Shown: positions 10,192-20,909, counted from the first letter of the stretch. The stretch is DNA of 64,000 bases from Meira nashicola (GCA_001600355.1 BCJU01000002.1:3286001-3350000), one strand, 5' to 3'. Program-made: numbers and translations. Notes: generated from the sequence alone by a model not told the origin.

Positions 10192-12018
10192 ATGGATGTT
10201 GTGCAGCACTTTACTCCAGGAAAAAAAAGTTACACACTTTCAGCCAAAGATGAGTGGAGAAGTACGGCAAGTCTAGATGATGACAACGAGCGCCTTTTTT
10301 CTTTCAACCTCCATCATCATATTTGCACATCGCCAATGAGTGCAATCGGTGCAACGCGAAGGCCTAGAGCAGTTTTTGGCAGAAGAGGGAGGGTAGCAAA
10401 GCAAAGCAGTAGATCTCAAAATGATCATGTTACTTGTGAAAGTGAGAGTGAATCATCTTCTTCATCTTCTCAACAAAGTGATGTAGAAGATATTCTTTCT
10501 AAAGAGAATTTGCCTCATTCTACTTCAGTACCTAAATCGATCAAAGGAAAAGGTAAGGCAATTCAAACTGTTGCTCCAATTCGCAAACCTATGCAATCAA
10601 GACCGAATGGAGCAAAGCCAAAGAACCAAGCAAATATTATTTGTATCTCATCCGAAAGCGAAAGTGAAGAAGATGAAAGTCTTGATGCAATTCGGTCACC
10701 TCAAAGACGATATAATAGAAGAAGAGGAACAGTTTCTCGACCAATTGTGATCGCATCGTCTGCTTCATCTAGTAACTCCTCCTCAGATGAGGCAGAGAAC
10801 TCTATACGGCGGAATCAAGAAGGCGACTTGAGCGGAATAACAAATCAACTTCACAATTTGCTACAGATACATGATCAAGATGCCATAGAAGTAGGACCAC
10901 TACGATCTCTATTATCTGTGTGTGATCAGAAAGCACCACAGAGATTTGATGAATGCTTAGACGAAATGGAAGAACAGGGAAAAGGATCGAAATGGAAAAA
11001 AATTGGTGAAGCTACCTATTCTGAAGTTTTTAGCTTGATTGATTCTGATATGGTACTCAAAGTGATTCCATTAGCATACAAAGCAGATCAAAACGAACAA
11101 TCTGACTTGGAAAATTCAATAGCTGAAAGCGAATCAAATATACCCGAACGATCACAATTGGTCGATCTACAAAGAGAGATCGAGATGACACGTGGAGTAA
11201 GTGATGCAAATAAAGCTTTTGTTAAAATTCATCGTGCATCAATTGTGTGTGGAACGTATTCCGATCGACTTTTACGTGCATGGGATGAACGTATAAAACA
11301 AAAATCCGATCAAAACGCTCGACCGGATCGATTTAAAGATGATCAATTGTACGGTCTCTTACTCTTATCCGATGGAGGTAAAGATCTTGAGTCATTTATC
11401 ATACAATCCTGGTCACAAGCTGCAAGTGTTTATACTCAAGTCGTTCAAGCAATCGCAGAAGCTGAACGAAAATGTGAATTTGAACATCGAGATTTGCATT
11501 GGGGTAATATTGTGATAAAAGAAGTCACACAAAGCAGGCATGGCAGAAGAGAAATTTTAGACATTAAAAAGATTCTTTCTTCAAAATGGTCTGGTGTACA
11601 AGCTACAATTATTGATTTCACACTTTCACGTGCATCATTTGAAGAGAATATCATCATTGCTCATCAAATGGATGATGAAGCATTCTTTAATGGAAAAGGT
11701 GATATTCAATTTGAAGTTTATCGACAAATGCGAAAAGCAACTAATAACGAATGGCAAGAATTTCATCCAATCACAAATGTTCTTTGGTTACATTACCTTT
11801 TGCGAAAGATTATTCTTGACAAAAAATTGAAAAGAATTCAAGATGATTCAATAGAGATCGGCGGCGCAGAGGCTACATGCTTTGAGCTTTTGTCTACCGT
11901 TCTGAAAGTTTTAGACGCAGAAGAGAAGGAGGGTAAATCTGACATGCATATCAAAAATGCTGGTTCTTTATTTGACCTCATGACTACTACGCTCACTGGA
12001 TCAAACGATTCATTCTGA
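10192..12018 (+). CDS. HASPIN: Haspin-family serine/threonine kinase (histone H3 Thr3 kinase)
   Basis: 608 residues from ATG 10192; an ATG at 10336 (MSAIGATRRPRAVFGRRGR) is a plausible alternative start that loses 48 unconserved residues. Haspin phosphorylates histone H3 on Thr3 in mitosis and helps place the chromosomal passenger complex. The first 230 residues are Ser/acid/basic low complexity and likely disordered. The kinase domain begins near residue 270 with a haspin-like glycine loop (KIGEATYSEVFSL) and the ATP-binding Lys at about 290 (VLKVIPL). The catalytic loop is HRDLHWGNIVI (residues 432-442), and DFG is replaced by the haspin-specific IIDFTLSR (Asp 475), the counterpart of DYT. 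These last two motifs are diagnostic. The gene converges on SMC6, with only 101 bp between the stops. Confidence 0.93.
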   Translation: MDVVQHFTPGKKSYTLSAKDEWRSTASLDDDNERLFSFNLHHHICTSPMSAIGATRRPRAVFGRRGRVAKQSSRSQNDHVTCESESESSSSSSQQSDVEDILSKENLPHSTSVPKSIKGKGKAIQTVAPIRKPMQSRPNGAKPKNQANIICISSESESEEDESLDAIRSPQRRYNRRRGTVSRPIVIASSASSSNSSSDEAENSIRRNQEGDLSGITNQLHNLLQIHDQDAIEVGPLRSLLSVCDQKAPQRFDECLDEMEEQGKGSKWKKIGEATYSEVFSLIDSDMVLKVIPLAYKADQNEQSDLENSIAESESNIPERSQLVDLQREIEMTRGVSDANKAFVKIHRASIVCGTYSDRLLRAWDERIKQKSDQNARPDRFKDDQLYGLLLLSDGGKDLESFIIQSWSQAASVYTQVVQAIAEAERKCEFEHRDLHWGNIVIKEVTQSRHGRREILDIKKILSSKWSGVQATIIDFTLSRASFEENIIIAHQMDDEAFFNGKGDIQFEVYRQMRKATNNEWQEFHPITNVLWLHYLLRKIILDKKLKRIQDDSIEIGGAEATCFELLSTVLKVLDAEEKEGKSDMHIKNAGSLFDLMTTTLTGSNDSF

Positions 12019-12119
12019 TCATCATTCATGAAAAGGTAAAAAGTCATTATTATTGTACAAAGTGGTATTAATTACAGGCATATAGACGCAAATGGAATAT
12101 TGTTGTTTTTTGGTTATCT

Positions 12120-15100
12120 TCAGAGAGTAGTTTGTCTTCTTTCAGGATCTTGTAAACGATGAATGCGGACATCAGGTCCTAAAGCAGCATGTTGCATGCT
12201 ATGAGGTGAAATGAGAATATATTGTACACCACCGCTCTTCTTTACTGAATCGGCGATCAATTTCGTTGAAACACGGCGATTGACGGCATCCATGAACACA
12301 TCATATTCATCCAAGCAACGGATAGGACTTCCGATCGCATCCCAAAGGGAAAGTAAAACACAAATTGTACTATATGACTTTTCACCACCTGATAACGAAC
12401 GTGGATCTTTATCGCCTTCTACTCCGAGTGCTGCATCAGTTTTGACACTTAAAAACAATCGACCTTGTTCATGTTTGAATTTCAAAGAACCTTCAAATTT
12501 GCGAATTGAAAGATAACGACTGAAATTATTTCTAGCTCTCAAGGCGATATGACGACGGAAACTATACCATTTCGCAATGCGAATCTCCAATGAGTCTTTA
12601 GAGAGTTTAAGATAAGCTCGGAAATCTTTGACTTCGTCCATTGCTTTTGCATAAGCACCTTGACGTTGAAGAACTTCCCTTGCGATTGCATCGATATCAT
12701 CGCCTTCTTGTCGTGCTGCTTGTTTGACCCTTGCTTCTGTTGCTTTGATCAAAGCGTTGTACTCTTCCGTGGTCAAAAAGTCATTCGTGCCTTCCTTCTT
12801 GCGTAGTTCTACTTGATCACAAAACTTTCTTGCATCTTCTCGGAATTCTTTGTACCGACGCTCAAGAACGTTTAATTGTTTCTCACGTTCTTGGACCTTT
12901 GCTTTACTCTCTTCAAGCTTTTTGTTGTAGTGAACAAGGTTGCTATTCTCCTTCATCCTATTCTCTGCAGCAGCATGCATTTTTGGATTTTCTGTTTCTC
13001 GTTCATTTTCTCTACTACGAAGAAGATTCTCAACTTCTTTTCTACGCTTAACCAAAGGTGCCACTCTTTCTTCAAGCTTTCTCTTTTCTTCAAAGGAAAC
13101 GTTGAATTTCTCGCGAATATCATCGCGCATTTTTTCGAATTCGACCAATGCCTCTCTTAATGCGGCAATACTTGTAGGCTGATCTTGATGCAAATCTTCT
13201 CCTACTCGTTCTTCTTCACTGTGCTTATTTTGAGCTTGTCTCTTCAACTCGGGAAGACGGGTGCGAAGATTTCGTCTCTCATCGTGCAATTCATTCAATT
13301 GATTGTGCAAATGTTCAATATCCCGATGTATAGTTTGCAAAGCAACTTCATGTTCGGGCTTTTGGCGCATAGCTCTTGTCAATTGTTCATCCACATCAGC
13401 AGACAAACGTGGTGGGCCTCTATAAGGTTGAAGTGTTTGAGTGCTGCTACCTGCTTCGCTGAACTGGAGACGGAAAAGATCTTTCGAGTACGCCATTCTC
13501 ACATTTCTTGGCCGACTTCGCAAAAGATGATCACCATCTACACGTCTTTCTACCAGCGCGCATCGCTCAATATTGATCGCGTTAATCAGTTGACGCTTGA
13601 TAAACTCATCCTCGATATCAAGTACACGTAAGACGGTCAAAACATTCTCATCTGGTTCTCCAGAGGAAAAATCAAACATTTCCTCCGAACCAGTGATTAT
13701 GCTAACCTCTCTGCAATTTGCTCGATCTTTGAGAGTTAATAGCAAATTCATATCGTGATGATTGGTCACACAAAAAGCATTGAGTGTATTTCCGATCACG
13801 CTTTCCAAGACGGGTGCCCATTTTTGGTTCTGATTGGCAAGCTTGACTTTTGAGCCAATCGGGCCGACTACTTTTCCACGCCATCTCGTTTCTGCTCTGA
13901 CTAGTTCCATCAATTTGGGCATATTCGGGCCGTATGCCGCTAAATGGTTTTGCTTTGCCGATTTCAATTCTTTGATTTGAATCTCCAAGGTGCTGATCGT
14001 TCTCCGAGTTTGATCGCGTTGTCGTTCACGTTCTTCCTTTTCCTGACTGATCTTGCTTATTGCATCATCTACTTCATGCGAACGGTCCTGAAACTCTACA
14101 ATCTGTTTCTCGATCTTTTTGCGCTCAAGCTCTAACTGTTTACGACGATCGAGCAAAGCATTCCTTCTAGAATCACGCCCGCCCGCAGCATCTCGCTCTT
14201 CTTTTTCGATACGATCATTCGTATCTTTGATTTGAGCTTCCGTGCGATTAAAGTGTGCATTGATCTCCTGAGAAGCATCCGTTGCTCTGCGTAATTCAAG
14301 CGTGATTTGACTAGCCTCTACCTTCAATCGAGCGCGCTCTTCACGTAGAGGCGTATCTTCTTCTCGTTGAACGTTCATCTGATGCTCCAGAGCCTCAATC
14401 TCATTCTCATGTGTCACAATCTTCTCTGCGCATTTTGCCACTTCCTCTTCAATTAATCTCATTTTGTGTTTGCTACGTTGTACCGCCACCATTGCATCCC
14501 TCATCTCCCCCTCCTTTTCACGCACTTGTGACCATACCACTTCATTTTTTAAATCAGTCAAGTCTTTTTGTTGTTCTAGAGCATTTTTGAGAATATCGTA
14601 ACGCTCTTCTCCTTCTTCCATTCTGGTACGAAGTTCTTGAATACCTTCCTTCTTTTGCCGAATAAAAGAATGTATGCGGTCCAGATTATAGTAGATGAGA
14701 TCGTATTCGCTTGCAAGTTGACTTAAATGTGTGCCTCGAAGGAAAAAATCATACATAGTTGCCGGACTTGAGCTAGTTAAGAACTGGCGAGCAGAATCTT
14801 GCGTGAGGATATTTAAAGGATTATCAACTTGAATGTTGCAGTGGTCACAAATTTTGTCCAGCTCTTCACGCTTATTTGAGACAATATGGCCGTCTGCATC
14901 TTTTATTTTCCATGCACCACCTCCATCTGCTCGAATAACACGTTCAATAGTAATTCTGTTCCCATAAAGATCATGCCGGTATGCATCAATGCCCATGTTT
15001 TTGATTCTCACTTCAATGATAGCCTGAGATTTGCCTTGTTTGACAAATGATTTTACTGAACTTCCTCTCGATGTTGAAGAGGCTTTTGCACCCAATGCAA

Positions 15101-15569
15101 TCGTGATAGCAGTCAAGATTGCACTTTTGCCACTACCATTGTGACCAATGATAAAGTTCAATTGTGGTCCTAAATCGATAGTAAGACGATCGTGACACAT
15201 AAAATTGACCATGTCAACGCGTTCTATAACTCCTGTAGTTGGTGCCGCTCTAGAGGATGCACGCTCGATCTCCTCTCTCAATTTCGCTGTCTCCTCTTCG
15301 TCATCTTCATCGTCCGATTGCTCTTCATCTTCTGCATCGTTGCTCATCAACTCGTCTGCTTCAGATCTTTCACTTTCACTGTCTTCGTTCGTCCTGCCGT
15401 TTGTGATGCCATTTGGAGTAGCATTCATGCTTCCATTTAAACCTCTTTGACGCTTAGGAGCAGATGGTGAACTTGGACTTGCACGGGAGCCAGAACCATT
15501 GACTATTTGTTGGTCATCCTCCTCATCCTCGTCATCATGTGGCTGTCGTCTTTTCGATCCTCTTGACAT
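12120..15569 (-). CDS. SMC6: SMC6, structural maintenance of chromosomes protein of the SMC5/6 complex
   Basis: 1149 residues from ATG 15569; the open frame extends two codons further to a TTG that is not used. SMC6 pairs with SMC5 in the complex that handles recombination intermediates and DNA repair in the nucleus. There is an acidic, disordered N-terminus (about residues 10-110). Walker A GHNGSGKS lies at 142-149 in a typical SMC6 setting (MVNFMCHDRLTIDLG). Long coiled coils flank a hinge around residues 510-690. At the C-terminus are the ABC signature LSGGEKSYSTICVLL and the Walker B/D-loop LDEYDVFMDAVNRR, the latter characteristic of SMC6. The protein is complete, intronless and of family length (about 1100-1150). 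It is divergently transcribed from UBP6. Confidence 0.95.
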   Translation of the reverse strand: MSRGSKRRQPHDDEDEEDDQQIVNGSGSRASPSSPSAPKRQRGLNGSMNATPNGITNGRTNEDSESERSEADELMSNDAEDEEQSDDEDDEEETAKLREEIERASSRAAPTTGVIERVDMVNFMCHDRLTIDLGPQLNFIIGHNGSGKSAILTAITIALGAKASSTSRGSSVKSFVKQGKSQAIIEVRIKNMGIDAYRHDLYGNRITIERVIRADGGGAWKIKDADGHIVSNKREELDKICDHCNIQVDNPLNILTQDSARQFLTSSSPATMYDFFLRGTHLSQLASEYDLIYYNLDRIHSFIRQKKEGIQELRTRMEEGEERYDILKNALEQQKDLTDLKNEVVWSQVREKEGEMRDAMVAVQRSKHKMRLIEEEVAKCAEKIVTHENEIEALEHQMNVQREEDTPLREERARLKVEASQITLELRRATDASQEINAHFNRTEAQIKDTNDRIEKEERDAAGGRDSRRNALLDRRKQLELERKKIEKQIVEFQDRSHEVDDAISKISQEKEERERQRDQTRRTISTLEIQIKELKSAKQNHLAAYGPNMPKLMELVRAETRWRGKVVGPIGSKVKLANQNQKWAPVLESVIGNTLNAFCVTNHHDMNLLLTLKDRANCREVSIITGSEEMFDFSSGEPDENVLTVLRVLDIEDEFIKRQLINAINIERCALVERRVDGDHLLRSRPRNVRMAYSKDLFRLQFSEAGSSTQTLQPYRGPPRLSADVDEQLTRAMRQKPEHEVALQTIHRDIEHLHNQLNELHDERRNLRTRLPELKRQAQNKHSEEERVGEDLHQDQPTSIAALREALVEFEKMRDDIREKFNVSFEEKRKLEERVAPLVKRRKEVENLLRSRENERETENPKMHAAAENRMKENSNLVHYNKKLEESKAKVQEREKQLNVLERRYKEFREDARKFCDQVELRKKEGTNDFLTTEEYNALIKATEARVKQAARQEGDDIDAIAREVLQRQGAYAKAMDEVKDFRAYLKLSKDSLEIRIAKWYSFRRHIALRARNNFSRYLSIRKFEGSLKFKHEQGRLFLSVKTDAALGVEGDKDPRSLSGGEKSYSTICVLLSLWDAIGSPIRCLDEYDVFMDAVNRRVSTKLIADSVKKSGGVQYILISPHSMQHAALGPDVRIHRLQDPERRQTTL

Positions 15570-16068
15570 CTTCAACTGAAAGCTATGCTGCTGTTAAGCA
15601 GCGTGCTCTGAAAATGTAATGATGTGGAATAGAATTGGGATGCGTGTTCCTGCGATCTTTGATGAGGTGTGACGATGAGAAGGGGATATGCTGAGCAAAA
15701 AGGAGGGAGGTATCGGCACCGGCGCTACGCCCACCTGACCAGAAGAGTAGAATTAATGAGAGTCCAACACGTACATTATCTTGCCCTGGAGAAAGCATGT
15801 GTTGGTTGCACTTTTTCATACATGAATGCATTTACGCGCCTTACCCTCATTACTGAGCGAGGCGCGTCGTGCTCCTTGACCTTTTTTAAAGAGCTGTATA
15901 CATACACACGTGGTTTATCCATACCAATTGTTAGAATACAGTGTTGTTCAGTACGCGCGTCTAAAAATAAATGCACGCTCCACCTGACCTGACCTGACTA
16001 AGAAACACAAATATATTCTTCTTCCCTGTTCTCATCATCATAATTGGTTTCTTTTTATAGTAATATAG
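15570..16068. promoter_or_regulatory. Divergent promoter region between SMC6 and UBP6
   Basis: 499 bp between two ATGs transcribed away from each other. It contains ACGCG-type cores (TTTACGCGCC near 15831, TACGCGCGTC near 15951). These resemble MluI cell-cycle boxes and would fit SMC6, but this is only a motif resemblance. A short tandem CCTGA repeat lies at about 15982-15998. Open frames inside are short and featureless. Confidence 0.45.
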
Positions 16069-17775
16069 ATGCCGAAAATGTCTGCAATTCCGGTGAAAGT
16101 GAAGCATAATGGCAAGATTTATGATGTAAATCTTGATCCCTCTCAACCGGCAACCTCTTTCAAACAGGCAATTTATGAAAAGACTGGTGTTCCATTGGAT
16201 CGACAAAAAGTGATGATTAAGGGTGGAATGTTAAAAGACGATTCGGATCTTACCAAAATTAATGCCCGTGCAGGTCAAACATTTATGGTAATCGGTACAG
16301 CTGGAGAATTGCCTAAAGCACCTACAGGTCCAGTGACTTTCTTGGAGGATATGACAGACGCCCAACTTGCACAAGCAACAAAGACAAAAGTTGGATTGAC
16401 CAATTTGGGCAACACATGCTATCTCAATTCAACATTGCAAGTTCTTCGAGCTATTCCTGAACTTCAAACAGCTCTTAATGAGTTCAAGGGCACTATGGGC
16501 AGTGCAGATGGAGAGTCCAATTTGACAGCTGCTTTGCGGGATTTATATGGCTCTATGGGAGAGACTAGCGAAGCTTTTCCGCCACTAGCTTTGCTGACCA
16601 TCTTACGTCAAGTTGCACCTCAATTTGCCGAAATGACTTCAGGCGCAGGTGGAAGAGGTTATGCCCAACAAGATGCCGAAGAAGCATGGGTCAGATTGGT
16701 GACCGCCTTGCAAGGTTCTCTGAAAGGGCTAACTCTCCCATCTTTGGGAGGTGGTGATGCTTCCGGAATTCCTGCTTCAAATTTTGTTGAGCAATTTTTG
16801 ACCGGAAGAATGGCAATCAAACGTTCTAGCCCTGAAGCACCAAGCGAGGAACCCACCTTCAGCAGCGATAGCTTTCGTGTTTTGCAATGCAATATCTCAT
16901 CTTCCACCAATGAGATGTTGTCCGGTATTATGGATTCGCTAAATCAACAAATTGAAAAGAATTCTTCTTCATTGGGTCGTTTGGCTGTCTATAACGAGCA
17001 ACAAAGAATTGATAGACTACCGGCTTACTTGACAGTTCACTTTGTCCGATTCTATTGGCGTCGTGATATTGGAAAAAAGACAAAAATTATGCGTAAGGTG
17101 AAATTTCCATTCGATTTGGATGTGACACAATTTTTATCGGATGATTTGAAATCGAAAATCTTGCCTGCAAAGAACAAGATCAACGAAATTAGCAAAGAAC
17201 GAGAAGAGCGTGCTAAAATTCGTAGAAAGGTTAGAGCCAAAAAAGAAGAAGCTTTACCTGGTACATCTGCTCAAGCTGGCGCAGCAACAACGGGTACAGC
17301 GAGCGCTGATGCACCTCGCCCGGCGGATTCGATGGCAATTGATCCAAGCGGAGATGATGTGATGAAATCAGCATCTGATGCACCCAAGCTAGGGGCAGCA
17401 TTATCGGAAGAAGAAGAATTACAATTGCGTGAAAAGGAGAGCAAGCAAGCACAAGAAGCCATTGATCCTTCTTTGCGTGAAGATGTGGGCTGCAATGTGA
17501 GCGGGCTTTACGAACTTGTGGGAATTGTGACGCACAAAGGTGCTGCTGCTGATGCGGGACATTATATTAGTTGGGTACGCAAAGAAGATGAACAAAAGAC
17601 CGAAGCGGGTAGTTCGACCGGCATCTCGGATCGCACGCCTGCAGAAGAGGAATGGTATAAGTTTGATGATGAAAAAGTTACCGTTGTACCAAGAGACAAA
17701 ATTTCCACGCTAGATGGTGGTGGTGAAGATAGCGTTGCCTATATTCTACTCTATAGGTCCAAGACGATTCAATGA
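16069..17775 (+). CDS. UBP6: Proteasome-associated ubiquitin carboxyl-terminal hydrolase UBP6/USP14
   Basis: 568 residues from ATG 16069, intronless. Ubp6/USP14 binds the proteasome base through an N-terminal ubiquitin-like domain and trims ubiquitin chains from substrates. The UBL spans about residues 5-78 (VKHNGKIYDVNLDPSQPATSFK). The USP domain starts near 108 with the Cys box GLTNLGNTCYLNSTLQ (catalytic Cys 117) and ends with the His box DAGHYISWVRK (His 498). A typical USP C-terminal block follows (WYKFDDEKVTVV). An Ala/Thr- and acid-rich insert (about residues 395-460) lies between the boxes. All core catalytic landmarks are present. The stop is 71 bp from that of the convergent secreted gene. 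Confidence 0.95.
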   Translation: MPKMSAIPVKVKHNGKIYDVNLDPSQPATSFKQAIYEKTGVPLDRQKVMIKGGMLKDDSDLTKINARAGQTFMVIGTAGELPKAPTGPVTFLEDMTDAQLAQATKTKVGLTNLGNTCYLNSTLQVLRAIPELQTALNEFKGTMGSADGESNLTAALRDLYGSMGETSEAFPPLALLTILRQVAPQFAEMTSGAGGRGYAQQDAEEAWVRLVTALQGSLKGLTLPSLGGGDASGIPASNFVEQFLTGRMAIKRSSPEAPSEEPTFSSDSFRVLQCNISSSTNEMLSGIMDSLNQQIEKNSSSLGRLAVYNEQQRIDRLPAYLTVHFVRFYWRRDIGKKTKIMRKVKFPFDLDVTQFLSDDLKSKILPAKNKINEISKEREERAKIRRKVRAKKEEALPGTSAQAGAATTGTASADAPRPADSMAIDPSGDDVMKSASDAPKLGAALSEEEELQLREKESKQAQEAIDPSLREDVGCNVSGLYELVGIVTHKGAAADAGHYISWVRKEDEQKTEAGSSTGISDRTPAEEEWYKFDDEKVTVVPRDKISTLDGGGEDSVAYILLYRSKTIQ

Positions 17776-17846
17776 TGAAATAATGTATGAAATTATAAGA
17801 ATAGACGAATCGAATGATAAAAAAAGGGGAATGATGTGCATATGGT

Positions 17847-18707
17847 CTAGACAAGATCATCGAAATCCAAACGAACGGGTTCTGAACGACGATAAGGTAA
17901 CTTTTTTGCCAAAACATTTTTTGGTGGATCGACTTTGTGACAATTGAATCTTTTTCCTGCTTTGTGTGGCTTTGGGATTGGCGTATCACCTTGATGAAAT
18001 TCTTTACCGTTAAAGATTGCGGGAAATTGGCCTGATTCAGCTTCACAATTATCGAAAGAGCCAATATCATAGTTTCCCGGATGATTGAATCTACTTCCCA
18101 TCGTATCCAAAGTATGTGGACAATAGCTAGTTGCATTTTTGCCATAACAACCACGAATTGAAAATTCGGTTGCGCTCATAAAGTTTGACCATTCTTTGAT
18201 TTGAATCCATTTACCTTCATGACCTTTTGCGTTACGGGTAAAGACTAAACCACCATGTGGATTACCACGACCATCAGCACCGTGAGCGTCTAATTCACCT
18301 CCTGCATCTTTCTTCTTGACATGAATAGAAGTAAAGTCACCATAACCTGTAACTTGAACGAAATCTTTTGTTTTAATAAAGTGTGCACCTTTAAGTGAAC
18401 CTTCTGGAATTAACCTAGTTCCATAACCACTTTGAGTACAATAACTAATCACAATTGCTTCTTCATCACCGATCGAATGATGTCCTTTTGGCGGTGCCCA
18501 TAAACAAAAATCTTGAACAGAATTAATGAAAACGTTTTGACATAAACTTTCATTATGCGAAGGTTTCCATTTACCGCATTGATTTGAACCATATTGTTCA
18601 GCTTCCCATTTATCCGGTAAATTTGAAACTGAAAATGTTGGCTTCTTTTGTGCTTTAACAACGATAACAAAAGCGATTGCAATCAATGCGAAAGTTGAAC
18701 GTAACAT
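17847..18707 (-). CDS. Secreted cysteine-containing protein, 'macrophage activating glycoprotein'-like family, paralog A
   Basis: 286 residues from ATG 18707. The frame extends upstream to 18791, but the start used matches the paralogs and gives a clean signal peptide (MLRSTFALIAIAFVIVVKAQ). The mature part shares over its whole length the blocks KPTFSVSNLPDKWE, CQNVFINSVQDFCLW, GYGTRLIPEGSLKGAHFIKT, DFVQVTGYGDFTS, GGELDAHGADGRGNPHGGLV, FMSATEFSIRGCYG and FNHPGNYDIGSFDNCE with two downstream copies. From memory this pattern belongs to basidiomycete proteins annotated as macrophage activating glycoprotein, whose function is not established. One N-glycosylation site (NAT) and about ten Cys suggest an extracellular disulfide-bonded protein. 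A C-terminal RRS plus acidic tail is shared with the paralogs. It is first of three tandem copies on this strand. Confidence 0.88.
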   Translation of the reverse strand: MLRSTFALIAIAFVIVVKAQKKPTFSVSNLPDKWEAEQYGSNQCGKWKPSHNESLCQNVFINSVQDFCLWAPPKGHHSIGDEEAIVISYCTQSGYGTRLIPEGSLKGAHFIKTKDFVQVTGYGDFTSIHVKKKDAGGELDAHGADGRGNPHGGLVFTRNAKGHEGKWIQIKEWSNFMSATEFSIRGCYGKNATSYCPHTLDTMGSRFNHPGNYDIGSFDNCEAESGQFPAIFNGKEFHQGDTPIPKPHKAGKRFNCHKVDPPKNVLAKKLPYRRSEPVRLDFDDLV

Positions 18708-19246
18708 TTTGAATAATAAAAACACAGATGAGGGAAAGAGGTTTGTAGAAAGGATATCTTTTTGAGACATTATATACCCTTTCGACAACATGAGAAGTAA
18801 GGAGTATAAGTCTGATGAATAAGGGGAAGGGCTGAAGGTGACACTGCATTTGATGGTGAAAAGTGGGGCTATTCATTAATGTCAAGATTGATATGATAAA
18901 ATAGGATCAATCGTTATATTTTGCCCCTATCTTTAGTAGTGATATATTTGCCCCTTTGTCATCAAATTAATAATTGGTTCGGACAGCCTTGAGAATTGAA
19001 GAAAAGGCGTAAATGTTAAGATTTATAAACACGATGGTCATCCATCATTATGGCGTAAGGATAACGGGGATAAATTAATACTGTCTTATACGGAGCACTT
19101 TGTCAAGACTGAGGAGGAAAAGATATAAATTAAAGAATGATTAAAAATGAATAATAGCAGAGTATATAAGAGAGAGAGGAGATGTCAATAGGAGATAGAA
19201 ATAGGAAAGTCCATTGTTTAAGAAAGTACAAAAGATAAAGATATAA
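18708..19246. promoter_or_regulatory. Upstream region of secreted paralog A with two TTGCCCCT elements
   Basis: 539 bp between paralogs A and B. TTGCCCCT occurs at 18921-18928 and again at 18948-18955, i.e. AGGGGCAA in the direction of gene A, about 215-240 bp before its ATG. AGGGG is the core of the fungal stress response element. The same GGGGCAA string recurs upstream of the small secreted gene cluster at 28-31 kb. No gene was seen. Confidence 0.45.
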
Positions 19247-20122
19247 TCATTTAGCATCTTCAAAATCCGTTTCATCATCAAAAATTGAACGACGATAAGG
19301 GAAATTACGTGGTGGCTTACTTCTTGGCGGATTAACTCTATGACAGTTAAACCTTTTGCCGGGTTTATGTGCTTTGGGAATCGGTTTATCACCTTGTTGG
19401 AATGGTTTACCATTATAAATCAAAGGGAATTCGCCTGATTCAGCTTCACAATTATCGAAATAACCAAGATCGTAATTACCCGGATGATTGAATTGACTTC
19501 CCATTGTATCCAAAATATGAGGACAATAATTTGTTGCATTAGGACCATAACAAGCACGAATTGAGAATTCAGTTGCACTCATAAAGTTTGCCCATTCTTT
19601 ACTTTGAATCCATTTACCTTCACGACCTTTTGCATTACGGGTATAAACTAAGCCACCATGCGGATTACCACGACCATCAGCACCATGAGCGTCTAATTCA
19701 CCACCTTGATCATTTTCTTTTACATGCATTGAAGTAAAGTCACCAAAACCAGTAACTTGAACGAAATCTTTTGTTTTGATAAAATGTGCACCTTTAAGTG
19801 CTCCAGGCGGAATAAGTCTTGTTCCATAACCACTTTTTGTACAATAAGAAACAACACGTTCTTCAACATTTCCAATCTCTTCTTGTCCAGCAGGTGGTGC
19901 CCATAAACAAAAATCAGAAACTGAATTTATGAAAACGTTTTGACAACGAGACTTTCGATCTGATGGTTTCCATTTTCCACATTGATTTGATCCAAATTGT
20001 TCTGCTTCCCATTTATCAGGAAGTTTACTGATTGGAAAAGTTGGTTTTTCTTGTGCTTCAACGAATAATGTCCAACTTGTTGCTAATATCAAAGCTGAAA
20101 AAGCAAAATTTAACGACAACAT
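19247..20122 (-). CDS. Secreted cysteine-containing protein, 'macrophage activating glycoprotein'-like family, paralog B
   Basis: 291 residues from ATG 20122 (two codons inside the longer open frame, whose first codon is GTG). Signal peptide MLSLNFAFSALILATSWTLFVEAQ, with a cleavage site comparable to paralogs A and C. It is colinear with them: SKLPDKWEAEQFGSNQCGKW, CQNVFINSVSDFCLWAPP, GTRLIPPGALKGAHFIKT, GGELDAHGADGRGNPHGGLV, NATNYCPHILDTMGSQFNHP. The tail diverges (YRRSIFDDETDFEDAK) but keeps the RRS and acidic pattern. Identity is spread along the whole length, which indicates tandem duplication. Function is unknown; an extracellular or cell-wall role is inferred from the signal peptide, Cys content and N-glycosylation site. 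Confidence 0.88.
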   Translation of the reverse strand: MLSLNFAFSALILATSWTLFVEAQEKPTFPISKLPDKWEAEQFGSNQCGKWKPSDRKSRCQNVFINSVSDFCLWAPPAGQEEIGNVEERVVSYCTKSGYGTRLIPPGALKGAHFIKTKDFVQVTGFGDFTSMHVKENDQGGELDAHGADGRGNPHGGLVYTRNAKGREGKWIQSKEWANFMSATEFSIRACYGPNATNYCPHILDTMGSQFNHPGNYDLGYFDNCEAESGEFPLIYNGKPFQQGDKPIPKAHKPGKRFNCHRVNPPRSKPPRNFPYRRSIFDDETDFEDAK

Positions 20123-20909
20123 TTTCACAATAAAAAGATTGTATTAGAGGCGAATGCCAGTGATTGAATGAGAGAATGTGGGTAAAGGGGAGAAAGGGGC
20201 TGAAGATGGCGTAACGAGATAGATGGAGGAGAGAAAGGGCTAAATGAATGTTAAAGGAAGGGATAGGGTTTAAATATGTTTCAAAATGATGGATGGATTT
20301 GACAAAACAAAGTTTCACAACCAAACAGAAAAGGAGAGCCGAATGAAAGCCAAAAATAGAGTCAAAAATAACATCATTTTATATATTATATAAACCCTTT
20401 TTTTTCGGCCCGTTTACCTTCTCTTTCCTTTTCGGTACCGCGCTTGACGCCTTTTATTATGTTTTTTTGTTCACTTTTTCCAGAACGAAGCATTTCATCA
20501 ACAGAAGCGGTTTTCCGTTCCGTGTTCCTCACCTCACTTTGTTTGCCTAGGAGAAAAGGGGCTTAGCCGTCCTTGGCTCCTTATCCAACCGAAAAACAGG
20601 TACAATTTGACAGTAAGATGGTCGCCCTAATCTTTCTCGGTGGTGGAATGGCGTAAATCTGCACTGCCACAACTGAAAATGCACTCATTATAAACAAACG
20701 CCAATGAAGCAAAATATGGTTTAATGAATTGTAATATCAATAAGAGGACAAATGTTCCCCAAGGATCAAATGAAAGAAGTGAATACGTGGGGGTGTGCTA
20801 AAGTAGATTTTAAAGTATAAAAGTGCAAGATCCGGTTAAGGTGACGATGATGATGATAAACACTATTATTGTCCATAAAGAAAAGCATAAAAAGCAACCT
20901 TTTTATCAT
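20123..20909. other. Intergenic region between secreted paralogs B and C
   Basis: 787 bp. The part next to paralog B holds AGGGG/GGGG stretches (AAAGGGGAGAAAGGGGC near 20175) and CT/GA-rich sequence. Around 20400 there is a T-run followed by CGGCCCG. No coding potential or RNA gene was recognised. Confidence 0.5.

Noticed and set aside
15192..15450. Open frames opposite the acidic N-terminus of SMC6
   Set aside because: They mirror the Glu/Asp/Ser codon repeats of SMC6 and have no features of their own.
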